Shown: positions 1 through 5,401 of the stretch, piece after piece
How positions within the stretch are numbered: the first letter of the stretch is position 1
Layout: each line of letters opens with the position of its first letter
Translations under genes and position numbers: made by a program
DNA from: an uncultured Ruminococcus sp.
GTDB taxonomy: Bacteria > Bacillota > Clostridia > Oscillospirales > CAG-272
Assembly: GCA_902778205.1 (NCBI GenBank)
Contig: CACYWX010000136.1
Span: 1-7,952 of the forward strand
Direction: 5' to 3'
DNA length: 7,952 nt
Notes under the pieces: generated by a model
Told to the model about the DNA's origin: nothing
Database searches by the model: none
The model's input: the letters and a program-made list of their open reading frames with translations, nothing else

Positions 1-1
1 C

Positions 2-77
2 GGGTTTCATCTTTGATGAAACCCAGTCGGGTCAGGGCGTTGCCCCGACACCCCACGAACTTTTTGGAAAAAGTTCG
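2..77. repeat. Cluster of three hairpins, probable dispersed intergenic repeat
   Basis: Three inverted repeats lie in tandem. The first is a perfect 10-bp stem with a TTT loop (arms 2-11 and 15-24). The second lies at 26-49 and can pair in two ways: GTCGGG with CCCGAC, or an inner stem 31-38/42-49 with a GTT loop and one mismatch. The third is a perfect 10-bp stem CGAACTTTTT/AAAAAGTTCG (arms 56-65 and 68-77) with only two bases between the arms. No gene overlaps them. The layout resembles the repeated intergenic hairpin modules common in GC-rich gut Clostridia; that is recollection, and no second copy with the same sequence is visible here. Either strand could be transcribed, so a role in transcript ending or 3'-end protection is possible. 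Confidence 0.55.
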
Positions 78-124
78 ATCAAAAACTAATTGTTGGGCAC
101 AGTGCGGCTAATTCTGAGTATTGC

Positions 125-153
125 TATAGATCATGCTTTAGGAATCCTGTCAA
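125..153 (-). promoter_or_regulatory. Possible leftward promoter downstream of the reductase gene
   Basis: On the minus strand a perfect -35 hexamer TTGACA (148-153) is followed after 17 bases by TCTATA (125-130), or after 19 bases by TATAGC (123-128). The -10 match is poor in either register. It would drive transcription to the left, out of the window, toward a gene that is not visible. The rest of 78-201 shows no gene and no convincing intrinsic terminator for the reductase gene. Confidence 0.25.
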
Positions 154-201
154 GTCCGATTTTCCTGCCGAAGGATAGTGCGGTCCCGGGATAGGGAAGT
201 C

Positions 202-1122
202 TTATCGCCCGTCCAGATAATCGCACGCGGCCAGGGCGGCGACCGCACCGTCGGAGGCGGCTGTGGCCACCTGGCGGATCCTCTTGCGGCGGCAGTCTCC
301 GGCGGCGAAGAGCCCGGGGGTGGAGGTCATGCAGTCCTCTCCGGCGTCCGCGTAGCCGCGCAGATCCAGGGACACCAGGTCCGCGAAGGGTCCGTTCTGC
401 GGCTCCAGTCCCACGGCCAGGAACACCATGTCCGCCCGGACCCGTTCCGTCAGGCCGTTCTCATGGCGCACCAGAAGTCCCGTCAGGCCGGTCTCCGGAT
501 CGCCCGTATAGGCCGTCACCAGGGAGGAGAAGAGAATGTCCACGTTCTCCTTCTCCATCAGAGCGTCGCAGAGGGGCTTTTCGCCGGTCAGGGAGGGGAG
601 GTTCTGGACCACCGTCACCTGCTCGCACAGCTCGGACAGCATCAGGGCCTCCTGCAGGGCGGAGTTGCCTCCTCCCACCACCGCCACCGGCTTGTCCTTG
701 CAGAAGGCTCCATCGCACACGGCGCAGAAGGAGATGCCGTTCCCGATGAAGGCCTCCTCCCCGGGCAGGCCGAGGGTGCGGTGCTTCGTTCCGGCGGCGA
801 GAACGGCGGCGCGGGCCCGGTATTCCTCCCCGTCGGCGGAGAGGGCGGTGAAGCATCCGTCCCCGTCCCGGGTCAGGGAGACCACGTCGGCGGATTCCAG
901 CACTGCTCCCTGGGCCAGGGCCTGTTCCGTCAGCCGGTCGGCGAACTCCGTCCCCGTCACATGCTCAAATCCCGGGATGTTCTCCACGGCGGGGGAGTTG
1001 GTGATCTGCCCGCCGAAGGCGTCCTTTTCCAGAACCAGCGCGGTTTTCCCGGCCCGTCTGGCGTATACCGCCGCCGTCAGACCCGCGGGTCCGCCTCCGA
1101 CGATGAGAATGTCGTAAAGCAT
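202..1122 (-). CDS. trxB: Thioredoxin-reductase-like FAD/pyridine-nucleotide disulfide oxidoreductase
   Basis: A 306-residue flavoprotein of the usual low-molecular-weight thioredoxin reductase size. The N-terminal FAD dinucleotide-binding motif GGGPAG is at residues 9-14. The redox-active cysteines are C133 and C136 in CAVCDG, with a further cysteine at 141. The second nucleotide-binding motif GGGNSA is at 150-155, and the C-terminal FAD-contacting GLFAAGDC starts near 270. The family moves electrons from NADPH through FAD to the CxxC pair and on to a thioredoxin or glutaredoxin-like partner in the cytosol. The HRRxxxR motif that normally grips the NADPH 2'-phosphate is missing; residues near 172-180 read VVQNLPSLT, so NADH or another donor is possible. 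The ATG is preceded by GGAGG (1130-1134) at good spacing. It lies 86 bp downstream of nrdD, beyond a hairpin, with no promoter of its own visible. The likely partner is the redoxin domain fused to NrdD (inference). Confidence 0.9.
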   Translation of the reverse strand: MLYDILIVGGGPAGLTAAVYARRAGKTALVLEKDAFGGQITNSPAVENIPGFEHVTGTEFADRLTEQALAQGAVLESADVVSLTRDGDGCFTALSADGEEYRARAAVLAAGTKHRTLGLPGEEAFIGNGISFCAVCDGAFCKDKPVAVVGGGNSALQEALMLSELCEQVTVVQNLPSLTGEKPLCDALMEKENVDILFSSLVTAYTGDPETGLTGLLVRHENGLTERVRADMVFLAVGLEPQNGPFADLVSLDLRGYADAGEDCMTSTPGLFAAGDCRRKRIRQVATAASDGAVAALAACDYLDGR

Positions 1123-1155
1123 TGTGCTGCCTCCATGCGCAGTCTCCGGTCCCGG

Positions 1156-1183
1156 AAAAAGGAGGTTCTGCAGCCTCCTTTTT
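1156..1183 (-). terminator. Perfect hairpin with flanking A and T tracts between nrdD and the reductase gene
   Basis: The arms AAAAAGGAGG (1156-1165) and CCTCCTTTTT (1174-1183) are perfectly complementary, with an 8-base loop. The structure has the form of a bidirectional intrinsic terminator: a GC stem followed by five Ts on either strand. On the minus strand it begins 25 bases after the nrdD stop codon and ends about 33 bases before the reductase ATG. With no promoter visible in between, it may be a partial terminator that lets a fraction of nrdD transcripts continue, or a processing site. Confidence 0.75.
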
Positions 1184-1208
1184 CTCCCGGTGTATGATTG
1201 GTCAAGCC

Positions 1209-3707
1209 TTACAGGCTCAGTCTTCTCTTGATGGCGGAGACGCCCACGAACTTCTCGAAGGTGTCGCCGTCACGGATCACCAGCGTGGGAGCCTGGCGGA
1301 TGCCGTAGGTCTCGGTGGCCTCCCGGTCTTCGTCCGCATAGATCTTGGTGTAGGAGACGCCGCCCTTGTCCAGAGCCGCGCAGGCCACCTTGCAGTTGGG
1401 GCAGGTGCGGGTGGCGAAGAGCAGGTAGCCCTCGTCCGCTTTCTCTTCGGCGAAGATGGGCTCGGCGTCGATGGGCGTGGCGTCGGGATACTCCGCCGGG
1501 ATCTCGTGAACGGTCTTTGCAGGCTCGGCGGCCTTGGCAGTCTCAGGGGTCTTGACACCCTCGGCGGGCTTTTCGGGAGCCGGAGCGGATTCAGCCTCTC
1601 CGTTGTGGAGCGGTCCGCGGTGCGTCAGGCGGGACGCGCCGATGTCGTAGGTGACCCGGTCCTTGAACTCCTGCGCCTTGCCGTCGTTCCAGTTCTGCAC
1701 GGGGCGGTAGTAGCCGGTGATGCGGCTGTTGACCTCGGTCCGCTCGCCGCAGATGGGGCAGACGGGCTGTTCGCCGGCCAGATAGCCGTGGTTCTTGCAG
1801 ATGGAGTAGGTGGGGGAAAGGGTGTAATAGGGCAGGCGGTAGTTCTCCGCGATCTTGCGGACCAGACCGGCGGCGGACTTCCAGTCGGGCAGCTTCTCGC
1901 CCAGGAAGGCGTGGAACACGGTGCCGGAGGTGTAGAGGGTCTGCAGCTCGTCCTGGATGTCCAGGGCGGAGAACACGTCCTCGGTGTAGCCCACGGGCAG
2001 GTGGGAGGAGTTGGTGTAGTAGGGGGTGTCGTCGCAGGACTTGGCGGCGGTGATGATGTCGGGATAGCGCTCCTTGTCGTGCTTGGCGAAGCGGTAGGCC
2101 GTGGATTCCGCCGGGGTGGCCTCCAGGTTGTAGAGGTCGCCGTACTGCTCCTGATAGTCGGAGAGGCGGTTTCTCATGTGGTTCAGCACGTCGATGGTGA
2201 ACTGCTGGGTCTCCTTGTGGGACATATCGGCCCGGAGCCACTTGGCGTTGAGGCCCGCCTCGTTCATGCCGACCAGGCCCAGGGTGGAGAAGTGGTTCTC
2301 GAAGGTGCCGAGGTACCGCTTGGTGTAGGGATAGAGGCCGTTCTCCATCAGATTGGTGATGACGGTGCGCTTGATCTTCAGGGACCGGGCGGAGATGTCC
2401 ATCAGCTTGTCAAGCCGCGCGTAGAACTCTTCCGGGGTCTCGGACAGGTAGGCGATGCGGGGCATGTTGATGGTGACCACGCCGATGGAGCCGGTGGACT
2501 CGCCGGAGCCGAAGAAGCCGCCGGTCTTTTTCCGCAGCTCTCTGAGGTCCAGGCGCAGACGGCAGCACATGGACCGCACGTCGGAGGGCTCCATGTCGCT
2601 GTTGACGTAGTTGGAGAAGTAGGGCGTGCCGTACTTGGCGGCCATTTCAAAGAGCAGGCGGTTGTTTTCGGTCTCGCTCCAGTCGAAGTCCTTGGTGATG
2701 GAGTAGGTGGGGATGGGGTACTGGAAGCCGCGTCCGTTGGCGTCGCCCTCGATCATGATCTCGATGAAGGCCTTGTTTACCATGTCCATCTCGCGCTGGC
2801 AGTCCTTGTACTTGAAGTCCGTTTCCCGGCCGCCCACGATGCAGTTCAGCTCGGCCAGGTCCGCCGGCACCACCCAGTCCAGGGTGATGTTGGAGAAGGG
2901 AGCCTGCGTGCCCCAGCGGGAGGGAGTGTTGACGCCGAAGATGAAGGACTCCACGCACTGCTTGACTTCCTTGTAGGTCAGGTTGTCCACCTTCACAAAG
3001 GGAGCAAGATAGGTGTCGAAGGAGGAGAAGGCCTGCGCGCCCGCCCACTCGTTCTGCATGATGCCCAAAAAGTTCACCATCTGGTTGCAGAGGCTGGACA
3101 GGTGGGAGGCGGGCTTGGAGGTGATCTTGCCGGTGACGCCGCCGAGCCCCTCCTGGATCAGCTGCTTCAGGGACCAGCCGGCGCAGTAGCCCGTCAGCAT
3201 GGACAGGTCGTGCAGATGGATGGCGGCGGAGCGGTGGGCCTCGGCGATCTCCTCGTCGTAGACCTCCGAGAGCCAGTAGTTGGCGGTGATGGCGCCGGAG
3301 TTGGAGAGGATCAGGCCGCCCACGGAGTAGGTGACGGTGGAGTTCTCCTTCACGCGCCAGTCGTTGATCTTGAGGTACTTGTCGACGGTGTCCTTGTAGT
3401 CCAGGAAGGTATTCGAGACGTCCCGGAGCATGGCGTGCTGGCGGCGGTAGAGGATGTAGGCCTTTGCCACGTCGTCGTATCCCGCCTTGATCAGGACGGA
3501 CTCCACGCTGTCCTGGATCTTCTCCACGCTCACCAGGTTGTTCTCGATCTTGGGCTCGAAGTCGGCCGTGACCTTGAGCACCAAAAAGTCGATGGTGTCC
3601 GGGTGGTACTGCTTTTCGCAGGCCTCAAAGGCGGAGACGATGGCGGTTTTTATCTTCTCGAGATCAAAGGCAACGATCTTGCCGTCCCGTTTTTCAACTT
3701 TGTACAT
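1209..3707 (-). CDS. nrdD: Anaerobic (class III) ribonucleoside-triphosphate reductase with C-terminal glutaredoxin-like domain
   Basis: An 832-residue protein that reduces ribonucleoside triphosphates to deoxyribonucleotides without oxygen, using a glycyl radical. An ATP-cone allosteric domain occupies about residues 3-92. The catalytic barrel runs from about 100 to 690, with C175 in YCAGW and the MCCRLRL site (C381/C382) that carries the thiyl-radical cysteine. A zinc site is formed by C637, H640, C650 and C653. The glycyl radical residue is G665 in RITGYY, followed by the NWNDGK motif. After a Pro/Ala/Glu-rich linker (about 700-755) comes a glutaredoxin/thioredoxin-like domain (about 758-832) with CPNC at 769-772 and a cis-proline at P807. 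Ordinary NrdD ends near residue 690, so the tail is an added electron donor. The ATG has GAGAGGA just upstream. nrdG lies upstream and a thioredoxin-reductase-like gene downstream. NrdR-type sites overlap its promoter. Confidence 0.97.
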   Translation of the reverse strand: MYKVEKRDGKIVAFDLEKIKTAIVSAFEACEKQYHPDTIDFLVLKVTADFEPKIENNLVSVEKIQDSVESVLIKAGYDDVAKAYILYRRQHAMLRDVSNTFLDYKDTVDKYLKINDWRVKENSTVTYSVGGLILSNSGAITANYWLSEVYDEEIAEAHRSAAIHLHDLSMLTGYCAGWSLKQLIQEGLGGVTGKITSKPASHLSSLCNQMVNFLGIMQNEWAGAQAFSSFDTYLAPFVKVDNLTYKEVKQCVESFIFGVNTPSRWGTQAPFSNITLDWVVPADLAELNCIVGGRETDFKYKDCQREMDMVNKAFIEIMIEGDANGRGFQYPIPTYSITKDFDWSETENNRLLFEMAAKYGTPYFSNYVNSDMEPSDVRSMCCRLRLDLRELRKKTGGFFGSGESTGSIGVVTINMPRIAYLSETPEEFYARLDKLMDISARSLKIKRTVITNLMENGLYPYTKRYLGTFENHFSTLGLVGMNEAGLNAKWLRADMSHKETQQFTIDVLNHMRNRLSDYQEQYGDLYNLEATPAESTAYRFAKHDKERYPDIITAAKSCDDTPYYTNSSHLPVGYTEDVFSALDIQDELQTLYTSGTVFHAFLGEKLPDWKSAAGLVRKIAENYRLPYYTLSPTYSICKNHGYLAGEQPVCPICGERTEVNSRITGYYRPVQNWNDGKAQEFKDRVTYDIGASRLTHRGPLHNGEAESAPAPEKPAEGVKTPETAKAAEPAKTVHEIPAEYPDATPIDAEPIFAEEKADEGYLLFATRTCPNCKVACAALDKGGVSYTKIYADEDREATETYGIRQAPTLVIRDGDTFEKFVGVSAIKRRLSL

Positions 3708-3808
3708 GATGCGTCCTCTCGTGATTCAAGGTAATGGGGATTGGTTCGGGCCGCCCTCTTCGGAAGCTGATTCCGGAAACGGAACCTGTGCCCGAAGGAA
3801 GCGCAAAC

Positions 3809-3837
3809 AGTATAACACAAAATATAGGGGTTGTCAA
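3809..3837 (-). promoter_or_regulatory. nrdD promoter
   Basis: On the minus strand, TTGACA (3832-3837) and TATACT (3809-3814) are separated by exactly 17 bases, so this is a near-consensus sigma-70-type promoter. Transcription would start around 3802, giving an nrdD leader of about 95 nt in which no known riboswitch is recognisable. An NrdR-box-like element fills the spacer, so bound repressor would compete directly with RNA polymerase. It lies between the nrdG stop codon and the nrdD start, so nrdD can be expressed without nrdG. Confidence 0.8.
3815..3830. promoter_or_regulatory. NrdR box, promoter-spacer copy (imperfect)
   Basis: The 16-mer ACACAAAATATAGGGG matches the left half and centre of the NrdR consensus (ACACWATATATWGTGT); the right half is degenerate. 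It occupies 16 of the 17 spacer bases of the nrdD promoter. Its start is 31 bp from that of the second box, which fits the roughly three-helical-turn spacing typical of paired NrdR sites. NrdR is the ATP/dATP-sensing repressor of ribonucleotide reductase genes. Its gene is not in this window. Confidence 0.65.
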
Positions 3838-3845
3838 TACCGAAA

Positions 3846-3861
3846 GCACAAGATTTTGTGT
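3846..3861. promoter_or_regulatory. NrdR box, upstream copy
   Basis: GCACAAGATTTTGTGT has the form CACAA-N4-TTGTG, close to the palindromic NrdR consensus and better preserved than the copy in the promoter spacer. It lies eight bases upstream of the nrdD -35 hexamer. The 31-bp start-to-start distance to the other box puts both on the same DNA face, as expected for cooperative NrdR binding. Confidence 0.7.
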
Positions 3862-3907
3862 TTTTGGTACGGACAACCCGTTGTGCAGTCTGAACGCGGT
3901 CCGGGAC

Positions 3908-4609
3908 TCAGTCCACGCCGCGGAGAGAGGTGCCGGGAAGGATGGCGGCGGCCCGGTCCCGCATCCGGAACAATTCGTCCCGGGGAACGGGATGCAGGTT
4001 CTCCCCGATGAGGCCCCCGCTGTCCCGGAAGGCCTGAAGGAAATACCGCGAGGCGCCCGCGTCCCGGAGCCATTTCGCAACGGCTTCCACGTCCTCCTCC
4101 GTGTGGAACTCCCTCACCAGGGTGGTGCGGAATTCGCAGGGGACGCCGGACTTCACAAGCAGGGCCATGCTCTCCCGGACGGGCGTCACGTCGAACCGGG
4201 GCAGTCCCACGGTGGCGGCGTACTTCTCCGGGGTGTTCTTCACGTCCATGGCCGCGTAGTCGATCAGTCCCTCGGTGAGGAGCGGAGCAAGCCGGTCCGG
4301 ATAACAGCCGTTGGTGTCCAGCTTGACGGCGAATCCCATGGATTTCACCCGGCGGAGGAAATCCATGAGGTCGGTCTGCATGAGGGGCTCGCCGCCGGTG
4401 ACCGCCACGCCGTCCAGAAGGCCCCGGCGCTTCTCCAGAAACGAGAAAAACTCTTCCTCCGGGATGGCGTCGCCGGGCTGGATGTCCGTCACCAAGAGGG
4501 CGTTGTGGCAGAAGGGACAGCGCAGATTGCATCCGGCCGTGAAGACCGTGCAGGCCACGTGCTCCGGAAAATCCAGCAGGGTCAGCTTTTGCAGTCCGTG
4601 CAGTCTCAT
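3908..4609 (-). CDS. nrdG: Anaerobic ribonucleotide reductase activating protein (radical SAM)
   Basis: A 233-residue radical-SAM activase that uses a [4Fe-4S] cluster and S-adenosylmethionine to put the glycyl radical on NrdD. The cluster motif CxxxCxxC is at C27, C31 and C34 (CNLRCPFC), and the SAM-binding TGGEP is at 71-75. KLDTNG (about 96-101) and MDVKN (about 121-125) are also typical of the family. The length fits the longer NrdG form rather than the roughly 155-residue Escherichia coli type. The ATG is preceded by AAAGAGGT (4616-4623) six bases away. It lies 200 bp upstream of nrdD on the same strand, the reverse of the more common nrdD-nrdG order, and has its own promoter. No intrinsic terminator is visible before nrdD, so read-through is possible. 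Confidence 0.94.
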   Translation of the reverse strand: MRLHGLQKLTLLDFPEHVACTVFTAGCNLRCPFCHNALLVTDIQPGDAIPEEEFFSFLEKRRGLLDGVAVTGGEPLMQTDLMDFLRRVKSMGFAVKLDTNGCYPDRLAPLLTEGLIDYAAMDVKNTPEKYAATVGLPRFDVTPVRESMALLVKSGVPCEFRTTLVREFHTEEDVEAVAKWLRDAGASRYFLQAFRDSGGLIGENLHPVPRDELFRMRDRAAAILPGTSLRGVD

Positions 4610-4630
4610 GAGAATACCTCTTTAAAATCC

Positions 4631-4643
4631 GGGGACATTCCCC
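4631..4643 (-). other. Small hairpin in the nrdG leader
   Basis: GGGGA-CAT-TCCCC is a perfect 5-bp stem with a 3-base loop. It lies in the predicted 5' untranslated region, between the promoter and the Shine-Dalgarno site (4616-4623). It has no T tract and leaves the ribosome site free, so it is more likely a leader-stability element than a terminator, or it may be chance. Confidence 0.35.
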
Positions 4644-4664
4644 TGATTCATCGCAGCGGATGAT

Positions 4665-4693
4665 ATTATAGCACAGATCGGCAGGGAAAGCAA
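4665..4693 (-). promoter_or_regulatory. nrdG promoter
   Basis: On the minus strand, TTGCTT (4688-4693) and a perfect TATAAT (4665-4670) are separated by 17 bases. Transcription would start near 4658, about 50 bases before the nrdG ATG. I found no NrdR-like palindrome in 4610-4807, unlike the nrdD promoter. In that interval I also see no confident rightward promoter for the lipoprotein gene; the TTGTCA at 4735-4740 has no matching -10. Confidence 0.7.
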
Positions 4694-4807
4694 TGGTTTT
4701 TTTCAACAGGAAATCGGGGGAAAATTCGGCAAACTTGTCACCGGACCGGAACCTTTTTTCCCGGCGGACCGTCTAACCGGCAGAACGACAGGGAAGGAGA
4801 CGATCGG

Positions 4808-5317
4808 ATGAGGAAGAGGATTTTATGGACGGCGGCGGTTCTGGCAGCGGTCCTGACAGCGGGATGCGCCGTTCCCGCTTCGGATGAGCCCGGAACCGCG
4901 GAAACGGATCGGCCGGTTCAGGCAGACGGCGCGGACGTGGCTCCGGCGGATGAGGACGGGGCCGGGGAGAAGGAGGAGTATACAATGACGAACGAAGCGG
5001 AAAACGGGAAGGCGCGTCCCGAGGTGCTGACGGACGGGGACGGCAGGGAATACAGCGCGAGTACCCTGATCGTACAGCTGGACCCGGATACGGACGAGGA
5101 GGCGGCGGAAGCTCTGGCCGAAAAGCACGGGCTCGAGATCGTTTATCTCTACCGGAGCTTTTCCTCCATGGCGGTGAGAACGGCGGGGCCCCTGACGGCG
5201 GGGGAGATGGACGCGCTCATGGCGGAGCTGGAGGAAGAGGAGGCCGTGCTGGGGGTGGAGCATGACTACATCACCCGGCTGGACGATCCCGTGAGCCCGC
5301 CGGAGCTTATGGGCTGA
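4808..5317 (+). CDS. Small lipoprotein with protease-propeptide-like (inhibitor I9 / fervidolysin-prodomain type) domain
   Basis: A 169-residue lipoprotein. MRKR is followed by a hydrophobic segment (5-18) and a lipobox LTAGC with C20 as the lipid-modified residue, so the mature protein should be anchored to the outer face of the membrane. Residues 21-82 are an acidic, low-complexity linker. Residues about 85-157 (from STLIVQLDP to HDYITRL) have the strand-helix-strand-helix-strand pattern of subtilisin-type propeptides, including the late 'V-L-G-V-E-H-D' strand. No catalytic protease domain follows. It could act as a free-standing inhibitor or chaperone of a secreted serine protease; this is inferred from pattern alone. 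The first ATG has AGGAG (4795-4799) eight bases upstream. An in-frame ATG at 4985 also has a strong Shine-Dalgarno site. Confidence 0.75.
   Translation: MRKRILWTAAVLAAVLTAGCAVPASDEPGTAETDRPVQADGADVAPADEDGAGEKEEYTMTNEAENGKARPEVLTDGDGREYSASTLIVQLDPDTDEEAAEALAEKHGLEIVYLYRSFSSMAVRTAGPLTAGEMDALMAELEEEEAVLGVEHDYITRLDDPVSPPELMG
4971..4987 (+). promoter_or_regulatory. Internal in-frame ribosome site and ATG within the lipoprotein gene
   Basis: AGGAGG (4971-4976) lies eight bases before an in-frame ATG (4985-4987, Met60). Starting here would give a 110-residue form without the signal peptide or lipobox, made of little more than the propeptide-like domain. The purine run also encodes Lys-Glu-Glu, so it may be chance. 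Confidence 0.3.
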
Positions 5318-5321
5318 CGGG

Positions 5322-5350
5322 TTGACTTTTTCCGCGCCGTATTGTACAAT
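5322..5350 (+). promoter_or_regulatory. Promoter of the TPR / DUF4037 operon
   Basis: TTGACT (5322-5327) and TACAAT (5345-5350) are separated by 17 bases. The -35 begins four bases after the lipoprotein stop codon. The predicted start near 5357 leaves a leader of about 45 bases. That leader contains the small hairpin CCGG-TTCG-CCGG (5378-5389), whose 3' arm meets the Shine-Dalgarno GGGAGG (5388-5393). Confidence 0.75.
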
Positions 5351-5401
5351 GGAAGCGTAAGGACCGCAGTCTGAAAACCGGTTCGCCGGGGAGGATTTGT
5401 C

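Noticed and set aside
178..1197. A 339-codon plus-strand frame antisense to the thioredoxin-reductase-like gene
   Set aside because: Its composition is Gly/His/Arg-rich and shadow-like. The minus-strand gene carries FAD, CxxC and nucleotide-binding motifs.
1122..3734. An 870-codon open frame on the plus strand, fully antisense to nrdD
   Set aside because: It mirrors nrdD codons in GC-rich DNA, is a low-complexity Gly/Val/Leu-rich translation with no recognisable domain, and has no ribosome site. nrdD on the other strand has every family motif.
3834..4706. A 290-codon minus-strand frame overlapping nrdG in another frame
   Set aside because: It is an Arg/Pro/Gly-rich frameshifted copy of the nrdG region and lacks the CxxxCxxC motif. 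nrdG itself is intact and has a good ribosome site.
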